64,000 nt of DNA from Flavobacterium aquariorum (GTDB lineage Bacteria > Bacteroidota > Bacteroidia > Flavobacteriales > Flavobacteriaceae): positions 427,843-491,842 of the forward strand of contig NZ_QKXH01000003.1 in the NCBI RefSeq assembly GCF_003254745.1, given 5' to 3'. Of the stretch, positions 8,683 to 17,467 are shown one piece after another. Position 1 is the first letter of the stretch. Every line of letters starts with the position of its first letter. The position numbers and the translations under genes were made by a program. The notes beneath the pieces were generated by a model. The model made no database searches and had not been told where the DNA came from. It was given only the letters and a program-made list of their open reading frames with translations.

Positions 8683-9324
8683 ATGAAAATCGCACTTATC
8701 GGAGCCACTGGATTTGTAGGCTCCAACATTTTAAATGAATTATCAAGCAGAAATCATGATATTACTGCCATTGCAAGGAATCCTAAAAAAGAAACAAATG
8801 CGAATTGGGTTTCTGTAGATATTTTTGATACAGATGCATTAGCTGAAATTTTAAAGGGCAATGATGCTGTAATAAACGCATACAATCCAGGCTGGGCTAA
8901 TCCAAACATTTATGAAGATTTTATCAATGGATCCAAATCAATTCAAGAAGCTGTAAAAAAATCCGGAGTAAACAGATTCATCACCATTGGTGGCGCAGGA
9001 AGTTTATTTGTTGCGCCAAATCTACAAGCCGTTGACACTCCTGATTTCCCTAAAGAATATCATGCAGGAGCAACTGCTGCCAGAGACTATTTAAATATTC
9101 TTAAAAAAGAAAAAGAGTTGGATTGGGCTTTTTTCAGTCCAGCATTCGAAATGCATCAAGGAATAACGACTGGGAGAACAGGTAAATATCGATTAGGATT
9201 AGAAAATCCAGTTTTTGATGAAAATCAAAGAAGTATTTTGTCGGTTGAAGATTTAGCGGTTGTCGTCGCTGATGAAGCCGAAAATCCAAAACACCATCAA
9301 ATTCGTTTTACTGCTGCATATTAA
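8683..9324 (+). CDS. NAD(P)-binding oxidoreductase (YwnB-like atypical SDR)
   Basis: 213 residues, one Rossmann domain beginning MKIALIGATGFVGSN (GxxGxxG, residues 7-13). It belongs to the NAD(P)H-binding group that includes YwnB and flavin or quinone reductase-like atypical SDRs; no YxxxK catalytic pair is evident. Position 56 bp after the Rrf2 gene suggests control by it, and a role in redox or electrophile stress is plausible but inferred. A strong hairpin terminator follows. Confidence 0.85.
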   Translation: MKIALIGATGFVGSNILNELSSRNHDITAIARNPKKETNANWVSVDIFDTDALAEILKGNDAVINAYNPGWANPNIYEDFINGSKSIQEAVKKSGVNRFITIGGAGSLFVAPNLQAVDTPDFPKEYHAGATAARDYLNILKKEKELDWAFFSPAFEMHQGITTGRTGKYRLGLENPVFDENQRSILSVEDLAVVVADEAENPKHHQIRFTAAY

Positions 9325-9346
9325 GAAATATAACTCGATTAATAAT

Positions 9347-9386
9347 AAACAGTTTCAAAGGTCCGTCTTTTGAAACTGTTTTTGTT
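9347..9386 (+). terminator. Intrinsic terminator after the YwnB-like gene
   Basis: AAACAGTTTCAAA pairs with TTTGAAACTGTTT around an eight-base loop, and T-rich sequence follows. Confidence 0.85.
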
Positions 9387-9416
9387 TTGATTACTTTTAC
9401 TTTCAAAAAAAATATT

Positions 9417-10505
9417 TTGTCTATCAAAAAAAATAACCAAAGCGCTTTAAATGAAAAAGCTGGCATTTCACCTCCAGAAATTACCAGTGCAACTGCTATT
9501 GACCAAATCAAAATATCCAGAAAAAAACAACCTACTGCACAAGAATTGATCGATGGAATTTTGGCAGGAAATATAACGGCACTCAGTCGCGCTATCACAT
9601 TAATTGAAAGTACTAATATTGTGCATCTGGAGAAAGCAAGCGAAGTAATTAATGGCTGTTTACCTTATTCCAACAAATCAATTCGAATAGGAATCACTGG
9701 AGTACCAGGTGTTGGGAAAAGCACCTTTATTGAAGCTTTTGGGAAACACTTAACGAATTTGGGCAAAAAAGTAGCCGTTCTTGCCGTTGACCCAAGTAGC
9801 ACAATTTCGCACGGAAGCATACTGGGCGATAAAACCCGAATGGAAGAATTGGTAAAAGACAAAAATGCATTCATCCGCCCATCGGCATCCGGAGAAACCC
9901 TAGGTGGCGTCGCCCGAAAAACGCGAGAAACCATAATACTTTGCGAAGCTTGCGGATTTGATGTTATTCTAATTGAAACTGTTGGTGTGGGTCAAAGTGA
10001 AACAGCCGTTCATAGCATGGTCGATTTCTTTTTGCTTCTAAAAATTGCTGGTGCAGGTGATGAACTTCAGGGTATCAAACGCGGTATTATGGAAATGGCC
10101 GATGCCATTATTATCAACAAAGCGGATGGTGATAACATTAAAAAAGCACAATTGGCAAAAGTAGAATTCAATAGGGCTTTGCATCTTTTTCCTGCAAAAA
10201 AGTCAGGATGGATTCCAACTACAGCGACCTGTAGCGCAATAACCCACAAAGGAATTGACGCAGTTTGGCAAACTATATTAAATTATCTAGAATTGGTGAA
10301 TTCAAATCATTATTTCATAGAAAAACGCAAGGAACAAAATCAATTTTGGATGATGGAAACCATTGACGAACAATTAAAAAATCATTTCTACAATCAACCA
10401 AGTATTATTAAGTTATTGGACTCTACAAAAAAAGCGGTTCAAAACAATGAAGTATCTCCATTTGCTGCAGCTCAAATTTTACTGGACAGTTATTTTAAAA
10501 AATAG
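9417..10505 (+). CDS. meaB: MeaB/ArgK-type GTPase, methylmalonyl-CoA mutase chaperone
   Basis: G3E-family GTPase that protects and reloads adenosylcobalamin-dependent methylmalonyl-CoA mutase. Visible motifs: GVPGVGKST (Walker A), AVDPSS, SGETLGGVARKT, ETVGVGQSE and the G4 motif NKAD. No ATG lies upstream of the GTPase core. The longest frame starts at a TTG (9387) in the T-run of the preceding terminator, so the TTG at 9417 (giving SIKKNNQSALNEK after the initiator; 362 residues) is proposed; the exact start is uncertain. No mutase subunit gene is adjacent. A terminator follows. Confidence 0.9.
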   Translation: MSIKKNNQSALNEKAGISPPEITSATAIDQIKISRKKQPTAQELIDGILAGNITALSRAITLIESTNIVHLEKASEVINGCLPYSNKSIRIGITGVPGVGKSTFIEAFGKHLTNLGKKVAVLAVDPSSTISHGSILGDKTRMEELVKDKNAFIRPSASGETLGGVARKTRETIILCEACGFDVILIETVGVGQSETAVHSMVDFFLLLKIAGAGDELQGIKRGIMEMADAIIINKADGDNIKKAQLAKVEFNRALHLFPAKKSGWIPTTATCSAITHKGIDAVWQTILNYLELVNSNHYFIEKRKEQNQFWMMETIDEQLKNHFYNQPSIIKLLDSTKKAVQNNEVSPFAAAQILLDSYFKK

Positions 10506-10529
10506 AACTGAATTATACTTCATCAAACA

Positions 10530-10572
10530 AAAAAAACTGCAAAAGCTTTTAATTCACTTTTGCAGTTTTTTA
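10530..10572. terminator. Bidirectional terminator, meaB / epimerase
   Basis: AAAAAACTGCAAAAG pairs with CTTTTGCAGTTTTTT; symmetric A and T tracts serve both convergent genes. Confidence 0.85.
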
Positions 10573-10588
10573 TTTATAAAACGATATG

Positions 10589-11530
10589 CTATAAAAAATT
10601 ATCCTGATACCATTGTACTTGTGCTTTCAAACCATCGTACAAACTGGTTTTAGGATTATAGTTTAATAATCTTCTTGCCTTGTCAATTACAGCTTTAGTT
10701 CTCAATTGATCACCAGTCCTGGCCTCAACAATTTGCAGGTCAATTTTTTTATTCAAAATTTGCTCAACAATTTCAATTCCTTGCTGAGTTGTATTTTCTT
10801 CCTCAGTACCTAAATTGATAATTTCATTATTGACCACATCTTCCTTTCCAATTACACTCACCACGCCATCAACAATATCCTGAACATAAGTAAAGCTTCT
10901 TAAGTGATTCTCACTTCCTTTAAACAGGGGAAATGGAACGTTATTAAAAGCATTAGCAATTAATTTGGTGTATAATTTTTCAGGTCTTTCGCGTGGTCCA
11001 TAAACTGAATACAGGCGCAAAGAACAAGCCTTAAATTGCCCAAGTCTGCTGCTCGCCAAAACCAATTGTTCGGCTGCTAATTTAGTCACTCCATAAAAAG
11101 AAGCAGGTGATGGAGCCACAGTTTCATCAAAAGTAGCATGAATCCCATAAATGGAAGATGTGGCAATATTTACAAAAAGAGCTAATTTTTTATTTTTTAA
11201 GGCAAAATCAAGCAAGTTTTTCGTTCCAATTACATTATTTCCCAAATAATCTTCAAAACTAGAAGTTGCAGAGATCCCAGGTTGAGCTGCAAAATGAAAT
11301 ATATAGTCAAAATCAGTCGGCAATTTTTGAAGTTGTTGTTCAAACCTCAAATCTATTTTTTCGATTGTAATTCCTTTAGAATTCAACACATTCGCATTCA
11401 ATTGCTTCAAAGAAACATCATAATAATCTGAAAAATTATCCAAACCAACCACTTCATGTCCAATAGATCGCAGTCGTTCGGCTGTGTGCGAAGCAATGTA
11501 TCCAGCAGCACCAGTAATTAAAATTCTCAT
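10589..11530 (-). CDS. NAD-dependent epimerase/dehydratase (extended SDR)
   Basis: 313-residue nucleotide-sugar enzyme. GAAGYIAS at residues 7-14 is the NAD-binding loop and YGVTKLAAE holds the catalytic Tyr-x-x-x-Lys. The start (MRILITGAAGYIASHTAERL) and the DNFSDYYDVSLKQ segment resemble UDP-glucuronate 4-epimerases and UDP-glucose 4-epimerases. The product would be a UDP-hexose or uronate for surface polysaccharide or lipid A modification, in line with the glycosyltransferases that follow. The precise substrate cannot be read from sequence. Confidence 0.88.
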   Translation of the reverse strand: MRILITGAAGYIASHTAERLRSIGHEVVGLDNFSDYYDVSLKQLNANVLNSKGITIEKIDLRFEQQLQKLPTDFDYIFHFAAQPGISATSSFEDYLGNNVIGTKNLLDFALKNKKLALFVNIATSSIYGIHATFDETVAPSPASFYGVTKLAAEQLVLASSRLGQFKACSLRLYSVYGPRERPEKLYTKLIANAFNNVPFPLFKGSENHLRSFTYVQDIVDGVVSVIGKEDVVNNEIINLGTEEENTTQQGIEIVEQILNKKIDLQIVEARTGDQLRTKAVIDKARRLLNYNPKTSLYDGLKAQVQWYQDNFL

Positions 11531-11859
11531 AAATTAAGCTTTAGTGATTAATATCGGTAGCAAATAATTTAAATCTCAATTCTATTTTCAATCAAAAAAC
11601 TTTTCAGTTATTTAATCAAAACAAAGATAAACAAATACAATAGTACGGGATAAAAAATATTTGTAAAACAATCCGTATTAATAAAAAATATACGTAACTT
11701 AGTCATTATCATACTTTTAATAATTTTATTCGAGATAATAAGATTTTTTAAAATAACATTAAAAAAAGCTAACAAATAGCACTACCGCTTTAATAAATTA
11801 TCAACAATACTAAAAAAATATTTAACGCTTAAATTTTTATTAACCCAAAATTTTATTTA
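11531..11859. other. 329-bp AT-rich gap between divergent genes
   Basis: No ORF, RNA gene or strong hairpin seen. It must contain the promoters of the epimerase (minus strand; a CAAAGATA at 11622-11629 is a possible reversed -7 box) and of the ArnT-like gene (plus strand). Confidence 0.5.
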
Positions 11860-13482
11860 ATGAATAATAAATTTTTAGTTTTAATTACAAGAAACCCCGT
11901 CTATTTAATCCTGATAGTCATTTTTATTGTTACTCTATTTCAGCTCGGAACATGGGGTCTTACTGAAACAAGTGAAGCCCGCTATGCGCAAATCGCCAAA
12001 GAAATGTTTGAATCTGGCGACTATATTCATCCCAGAAAAATGGGAATTTCACATTATCACAAACCTCCACTTACATATTACATAACCGCCTTAGGCTACG
12101 CCATCTTTGGAATCAATGAATTTGGTGCGCGTTTCTTTTTATCAATTGCGCTTTTGGTCCAATTGATTCTGATTTACAAAACCTCTCTACTTTTGTTCAA
12201 TGACAAAAAAACATCCTTACTTTCTGTCGTTTTGTATTTTTCAACACCTTTGGTTTTGGCATCTATCCGAAATTTAACCACAGACGCCTACCTGAACACC
12301 TTTGTCATGATGTCGGTCTATTTTTGGCTACGCTATGTAGATGAAAAAAAATTCTTTTTCCTGTTTTATTTATCACTATCACTGGGTTTCTTCACAAAAG
12401 GTCCATTGGTGCTTATTCCTGTTTTTGTCTTTCAATTAACTTGGCTTTATTACAACAAAAAAAGAATCAATTTTTCAGTATATGATTTTTGGGGAATCAT
12501 AGTGTTTTTTATTACCTGCGGTTGGTGGTATTTGGCCGTTATAAAAGAAAACCCAATGGTTTTAGATTATTTTACCAGTAATCAACTTTACCAAAGAATG
12601 TTTTCAAATGATGCGTTCAATAGAGGAAAGCCCTTTTGGTATTATATCGTTTTTCTTCCTTTGTCTGTGCTTCCGTGGATAATTTATATCTTACTGACTT
12701 TAAAAAAAATTGATACAACTGTTTTAAAAAGAAAGATATTATTGGTCTCATTTTTCATAATTATTTTAATTTTTTCGCTATTCAAAACCAAACTGATTTT
12801 CTATGTTTTACCTTCTCTGCCTTTTCTGATAATGTTCGCTTCGACTCATTTGGTTCAACTAGATGAAATCTATTGGAAAAAATTTACCCTTTATCTATAC
12901 GGCTATTTTACTCTATTGTTTAGTGCCATTTTTGTAGCTATCCTAATTCACAAAGTCGAACTTGAACTTCCTTATGTTTTGATCTTGCTATCCGGATTGT
13001 TAGTTAGCATTTTTGGTATAAAGAATTATAGTTGGTTTTACAAAAATCTATACACACTCGTAATAAACACATTGGCTTTACTGCTTTTTTCAGCTTTCAT
13101 AATGAGGTCAAACGAGTTGCTCATCAACTCCGCAAAACCTATCGCTACTTTTGTTAGTTCGCTAAAAACTAAAAAAGTATATGTCTATAACTACCTGCTT
13201 CCGTCTATGTCTTTTTATACCGATAAAAACATAATAACACTTAATAATGGAAATTACACTTGCAAAAGAGAAGTCCAATTCGAACAAAATTTAAACTATA
13301 AAAAAACCTATTACAACTTGGAGAAAAACAAAGAAATCAAGCAATTCAAAACCGATTTCAAAACACAAAACACAGTTTTCTTGGTGAGAAAAAAAGAAAT
13401 ATTACCCGAATATATCAAAACAGAAATTACTCCTTTTAGAAACAAAAAATATTTTGACAAATGGATACTTTATTACAATTAA
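11860..13482 (+). CDS. ArnT-like glycosyltransferase (GT83/PMT family), copy 1
   Basis: 540-residue integral membrane transferase with about twelve hydrophobic segments. The first periplasmic loop carries SEARYAQIAKEMFESGDY and HYHKPPLTYYITALG, the acidic catalytic region and lipid-contact motif shared with ArnT. Such enzymes move a sugar from undecaprenyl phosphate to lipid A or another periplasmic acceptor. The C-terminal ~100 residues form a soluble domain. It lies between the epimerase and an LTA-synthase-like gene; a second ArnT-like gene lies 4 kb downstream, so two different sugars or acceptors are likely. Confidence 0.85.
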   Translation: MNNKFLVLITRNPVYLILIVIFIVTLFQLGTWGLTETSEARYAQIAKEMFESGDYIHPRKMGISHYHKPPLTYYITALGYAIFGINEFGARFFLSIALLVQLILIYKTSLLLFNDKKTSLLSVVLYFSTPLVLASIRNLTTDAYLNTFVMMSVYFWLRYVDEKKFFFLFYLSLSLGFFTKGPLVLIPVFVFQLTWLYYNKKRINFSVYDFWGIIVFFITCGWWYLAVIKENPMVLDYFTSNQLYQRMFSNDAFNRGKPFWYYIVFLPLSVLPWIIYILLTLKKIDTTVLKRKILLVSFFIIILIFSLFKTKLIFYVLPSLPFLIMFASTHLVQLDEIYWKKFTLYLYGYFTLLFSAIFVAILIHKVELELPYVLILLSGLLVSIFGIKNYSWFYKNLYTLVINTLALLLFSAFIMRSNELLINSAKPIATFVSSLKTKKVYVYNYLLPSMSFYTDKNIITLNNGNYTCKREVQFEQNLNYKKTYYNLEKNKEIKQFKTDFKTQNTVFLVRKKEILPEYIKTEITPFRNKKYFDKWILYYN

Positions 13483-13489
13483 AAACAAA

Positions 13490-13525
13490 AAGCCACTAAA
13501 GATGAAGTTCCATCTTTAGCAGCTT
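13490..13525. terminator. Hairpin between convergent ArnT-like and LtaS-like genes
   Basis: CTAAAGATG (13496-13504) pairs with CATCTTTAG (13511-13519), extended by flanking AAGC/GCTTT. The T-tract is weak. Confidence 0.6.
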
Positions 13526-13549
13526 TCCATTTTCATTAGGAGCAGAAAA

Positions 13550-15490
13550 TTATTTTTTCACATCCCTCGACTTATATTCTTTCTCTTTGTACAAATCTCC
13601 CGCCACTATCACATGCGCCAAAGCATCTTTTGCAAATTCTTCATTCAATTTGACCGGAATGAAAGTAGTATCATTTTTGATTATAAATTGTAGCGGCTTC
13701 AAATTGGGTTGCATGATTACCACATTATTTTCAACTCGGAAAGCGTTGATATCATTAAATTGCATTAGGCTTCTTCCTTTTGTTACAGGCTGATTACCGT
13801 TTAGATTTCTACCAACCATAGGCGTTTCAAACTGACCTCCAACATAACTTAACAAAGTAGGTGGAATATCAATCTGACTTGCCAATTGACTGTACACTTT
13901 ACCCTTTGGCACACCGGGACCCAATATCAATGCCGGAATATGGAATTTATTGATTGGAACTAAATTCTTACCGTATGTTCGTGTATTATGATCGGCAATA
14001 ACAATAAAAATAGTATTCTTGAAATAGGCCTCTTTTTTAGCCAACTCAAAGAATTTACCAATTGAAAAATCAGCATATTTCATAGCATTATTAACCGTTG
14101 CCGCTTTTTTGTCGTAGAGTTTGATTCTACCTGCAGGATACTCGAACGGTTCGTGGTTTGAAGTTGAAAACATTAAAGAGAAGAAAGGTTTATCTCCTTT
14201 GTCTTTGAAATAATTATTAGCCTTTACTGCCAAATCCTCATCAGAATAGCCCCAAGTACCTTTGAAAGCATATTTACTTCCATCAGAATCAAAATCATCC
14301 TGATCTACAATATCCTGAAAACTATTGCCATTAAAAAACGAAGCCATATTGTCAAAATTTGACATCCCTCCGTAGATAAAACTGGTTTCGTAACCCTTTC
14401 TTTTAAAAGCATCTGCCAAAGTAAAAAATCCTTGTTGAGACCCTCCTAACTTTACAACGCTCTCTGATGGTGAAGGAAGGAATCCTGTAATTACAGCTTC
14501 AATTCCACGAACGCTACGGGTTCCTGTACAATATAAGTTTGTAAAAAGAAGCCCCTCTTTTGAAAGACGATCAAATTCCGGGGTCAATGGTTTCCCACCC
14601 AAACTTCCCACATACTCCGCGCCAAGACTCTCTTGTAAAAAAACCACCAAATTATAAGGTCTCTTTAAAAGTACTTTCGGGTTCTGAACATGAAGAAAAG
14701 GAATTTCGGGAGTACTGAAATCATTCTCATCTACAGTCATATATTTTTTTACACGAGCGATCGCTTCTGCTTTGTCCATTTTGCCATACATCTCCGTATT
14801 TGCCTCATTTTTCAAAGAGTATGCGGCAAAAGCAACAGTATAAAATGAATTTATGCCTAAAGAATTTGTCAACTGATCGGTCGAAAAAACAGCATTACTT
14901 CCATTAATCGGTCGCTTGGAAGCAAGGCTTGAACGTGCACCAAAAAACAATAAAAAAGCAACCAATGGAAATATTGTCAATTTGCTTTTATAATCTGAAT
15001 CCTTGATGTGAAAAAACTCTTTGCCTTTTTTGATAGCAAAATACAAAGCAATTCCTAAAATTGAAAAGGTAACAATTATCGAAATCAAATAACTTTTTAA
15101 AAGCATTCCAACAACTTCTCGTGGATAAATCAGATAATCCAAAAATATTTTGTTTGGCCTTGTATCATATTGTTTAACAAAATCTGGAGTCGCCAATTCG
15201 ATAAAAAGAATTAGAAAAAGAAATAAAAAACTATAAAAGACAAGAAATTTATTAGTGAATTTGATCCATTTATTTGGCAAAAAAGTTATTAACAGCGCCG
15301 GAAGAAATGAAATATAACACAACAGTATCAAATCCATTCGTAAGCCAATAGGAAAAATGTACCAATAATTATGAGTTTCAACAACTCTGTCCTCAAAAAG
15401 AAAAAACAAGAACATGCGACTTAACGTCATTATGAGTAAACCAAATAAAATGAAATTCAAAATAGGTTTTAGAAAATTGAATTTTCTCAT
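13550..15490 (-). CDS. LTA synthase/phosphoglycerol transferase-like membrane sulfatase-fold protein
   Basis: 646 residues: five N-terminal membrane helices (about residues 10-190) followed by an extracytoplasmic sulfatase-fold domain. The expected nucleophile region is CTGTRSVRGIEAV, with metal and substrate residues in IADHNTRTYG and SNHEPFEYP. The family transfers phosphoglycerol or phosphoethanolamine-like groups to lipids or glycans; in Gram-negative bacteria the acceptor is usually an envelope glycan or lipid A. The longest frame begins at a TTG at 15517; ATG 15490 (MRKFNFLKP) is preferred. A minus-strand TATATTTG box lies at 15617-15624. Confidence 0.85.
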   Translation of the reverse strand: MRKFNFLKPILNFILFGLLIMTLSRMFLFFLFEDRVVETHNYWYIFPIGLRMDLILLCYISFLPALLITFLPNKWIKFTNKFLVFYSFLFLFLILFIELATPDFVKQYDTRPNKIFLDYLIYPREVVGMLLKSYLISIIVTFSILGIALYFAIKKGKEFFHIKDSDYKSKLTIFPLVAFLLFFGARSSLASKRPINGSNAVFSTDQLTNSLGINSFYTVAFAAYSLKNEANTEMYGKMDKAEAIARVKKYMTVDENDFSTPEIPFLHVQNPKVLLKRPYNLVVFLQESLGAEYVGSLGGKPLTPEFDRLSKEGLLFTNLYCTGTRSVRGIEAVITGFLPSPSESVVKLGGSQQGFFTLADAFKRKGYETSFIYGGMSNFDNMASFFNGNSFQDIVDQDDFDSDGSKYAFKGTWGYSDEDLAVKANNYFKDKGDKPFFSLMFSTSNHEPFEYPAGRIKLYDKKAATVNNAMKYADFSIGKFFELAKKEAYFKNTIFIVIADHNTRTYGKNLVPINKFHIPALILGPGVPKGKVYSQLASQIDIPPTLLSYVGGQFETPMVGRNLNGNQPVTKGRSLMQFNDINAFRVENNVVIMQPNLKPLQFIIKNDTTFIPVKLNEEFAKDALAHVIVAGDLYKEKEYKSRDVKK

Positions 15491-15616
15491 TAACAAAAAT
15501 TTAAAATTTAAGAGCAATTGTATCTTAAACGATTAATAAAATCATAAAAAGGAAGTTGAATTTTGAACCACTAGTAAGTATTGAACTACACGTCTTAACC
15601 CCTTATTTTTGGAGGG

Positions 15617-15624
15617 CAAATATA
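15617..15624 (-). promoter_or_regulatory. -7 box of the LtaS-like gene
   Basis: CAAATATA on the plus strand is TATATTTG on the minus strand, a full TAnnTTTG match, predicting a leader of about 120 nt. Confidence 0.5.
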
Positions 15625-16096
15625 GCTTTGTTTATCTAATAATTCCGTTCAAAATTTATTAAAATCATAGTGGAGAATAAAACTGCAAAACAGCCTTAAA
15701 AATTCAAAAAACAATCATTTCAATAATGCTTTTTTAAAACAACTAATTATATAACAACTATTTACACTAAAAAATTAACCTTATTATATTATACTTAATA
15801 TGTAAACGGACTCAACAGAAACGAAACACTTTCAAATATTTCAATTAATCATCAAAGAAAAAGTAGCTTGAAAGAGTTATTTGAAGAATAAAACTTTGAA
15901 TTGCTTCCTATTTTAAGTTTAGAATACTTTAAAACGAATAAACTACATAAACTGTCCAAACAACTTTCGTATTCAAACTTTATATACTTGCGGATTTTCC
16001 AAAAAAGGTTGTACATTAGAGATAAAAAACTTTAAATCTACACGTTAACCAATGTATTTTTAATGAAATAACCACATGAATCTTCATAAAATTAAA

Positions 16097-16104
16097 TACT
16101 TTTG
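16097..16104 (+). promoter_or_regulatory. -7 box of the GT2-LAB_N-ArnT operon
   Basis: TACTTTTG matches TAnnTTTG and lies 17 bp before the ATG at 16122. No clear -33 TTG is seen. Confidence 0.55.
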
Positions 16105-16121
16105 TACAAACTATCCTAAAT

Positions 16122-16835
16122 ATGAATTTTGAATTAACAATCATTATACCTGTTTATAACGAGGAGGATAACCTTAATCGTGTACATCAAGAAATGAAAC
16201 AGTTTTTGACCATTTCGAAGAAAAAGACAAAAATCCTATTTGTCAATGATGGCTCCAAAGACAACAGTCAAGCATTAATTGAGGAAATCTGTAAAGACAA
16301 CGAAGAATTCACTTTTATTTCTTTCGAAAAAAATGCTGGTTTAAGCGCCGCCATCAAAGCCGGTTTTGATTACACAGACACTCCGTGGGTGGGCTATATT
16401 GATGCCGATTTGCAAACTGCCCCTGAAGATTTTAATATTCTAATGGAATATGCAGGTGAATACGACCTTGTAACCGGAGTTCGTTCTAACCGAAAAGATT
16501 CTTTTACAAAAAATATGTCATCCACCATTGCCAACGGTATCCGAAGAGCTTTTACTGATGACGGCATGGATGATACAGGATGTCCCCTAAAAATAATCCG
16601 TACGGATATGGCTAAGAAAATCCCTATGTTTAATGGATTGCACCGCTTTTTGCCAGCCATGATTTTGTTGCAAAATGGTAAAATCAAGCAAACTCCAGTT
16701 AGACATTTCCCTAGAGTGGCGGGCGTTTCAAAATTCAATCTTTGGAATCGATTATTAGGACCATTACAAGATTGCTTCGCTTATTTGTGGATGAAGAAAA
16801 AATACATCAATTATAGTGTAGCAAAACAAGGATAA
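16122..16835 (+). CDS. GT2 family glycosyltransferase, polyprenyl-phosphate sugar synthase type
   Basis: 237 residues. IIIPVYNEEDNL, FVNDGSKDNS and YIDADLQTAP (the DxD metal site) mark a GT-A fold of the dolichol-phosphate mannose synthase/ArnC group, which loads a sugar onto undecaprenyl phosphate. Unlike ArnC and GtrB it ends soon after the catalytic domain with no C-terminal membrane helices. Its stop overlaps the start of the next gene (TAATG), so translation is coupled to the LAB_N membrane protein, which may act as its anchor. Confidence 0.9.
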   Translation: MNFELTIIIPVYNEEDNLNRVHQEMKQFLTISKKKTKILFVNDGSKDNSQALIEEICKDNEEFTFISFEKNAGLSAAIKAGFDYTDTPWVGYIDADLQTAPEDFNILMEYAGEYDLVTGVRSNRKDSFTKNMSSTIANGIRRAFTDDGMDDTGCPLKIIRTDMAKKIPMFNGLHRFLPAMILLQNGKIKQTPVRHFPRVAGVSKFNLWNRLLGPLQDCFAYLWMKKKYINYSVAKQG

Positions 16836-17467
16836 TGAACAACATCATCATTTATTCCATAGGATTCATTGCTCAAATTTTGTTTTCGAGCAGAATGATA
16901 TTGCAATGGATTATTTCTGAAAAAAACAAAAAAGTATTGACTCCTGTTTTGTTTTGGGAAATCAGTTTATTTGCTTCTTTTTTATTGTTTGTTTACGGTT
17001 ATTTTAGACATGATTTCTCAATTATGTTGGGACAGACAATCACCTATTACATTTATATCAGAAACATTCAACTGCAAAATGACTGGAAGAAAATCCATGT
17101 GGCACTCCGATGGTTCATTCTTTTATTCCCTGCTTTTATAGTTTGGTATTCCTATAACAATAATGTCTATGATTTAGACAATTTATTAAGAAATGAAGCA
17201 ATTCCAAAATGGTTGCTTTGGACAGGAATTACAGGACAAGTATTGTTTACATTACGTTTTGTCTACCAATGGATTTATTCTGAAAAGAAGAAGGATTCTG
17301 TATTGCCGTTGGGATTTTGGATTATCAGCTTGACGGGATCACTTATCATATTCATTTATGCCATAATCCGAAAAGACCCTGTGCTATTAGCAGGTCACGC
17401 CATAGGTTTAGTCATTTATACCCGAAATATAATAATCATAAAGAAGGATGTCAAAATTAATTCATAA
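16835..17467 (+). CDS. Membrane protein with two LAB_N repeats
   Basis: 210 residues, about six hydrophobic helices. The sequence is an internal duplication: AQILFSSRMILQWIISEKNK near the start and GQVLFTLRFVYQWIYSEKKK near residue 135 are the same motif, each followed by a helix pair. This is the lipid-A-disaccharide-synthase N-terminal (LAB_N) domain, small and membrane-bound, often beside ArnC/ArnT-like genes. Overlaps on both sides (1 bp with the GT2, 20 bp with the ArnT-like gene) make it part of one module. A role as lipid-linked sugar flippase or anchor, analogous to ArnE/ArnF, is an inference. Confidence 0.85.
   Translation: MNNIIIYSIGFIAQILFSSRMILQWIISEKNKKVLTPVLFWEISLFASFLLFVYGYFRHDFSIMLGQTITYYIYIRNIQLQNDWKKIHVALRWFILLFPAFIVWYSYNNNVYDLDNLLRNEAIPKWLLWTGITGQVLFTLRFVYQWIYSEKKKDSVLPLGFWIISLTGSLIIFIYAIIRKDPVLLAGHAIGLVIYTRNIIIIKKDVKINS

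Larger units (their letters stand above)
15491..16121. other. 631-bp AT-rich gap with two divergent promoters
   Basis: No gene or strong secondary structure recognised. It contains the reversed -7 box of the LtaS-like gene (15617-15624) and a plus-strand -7 box for the GT2 gene (16097-16104). The length is unusual for this window, so long leaders or regulator sites are possible. Confidence 0.5.
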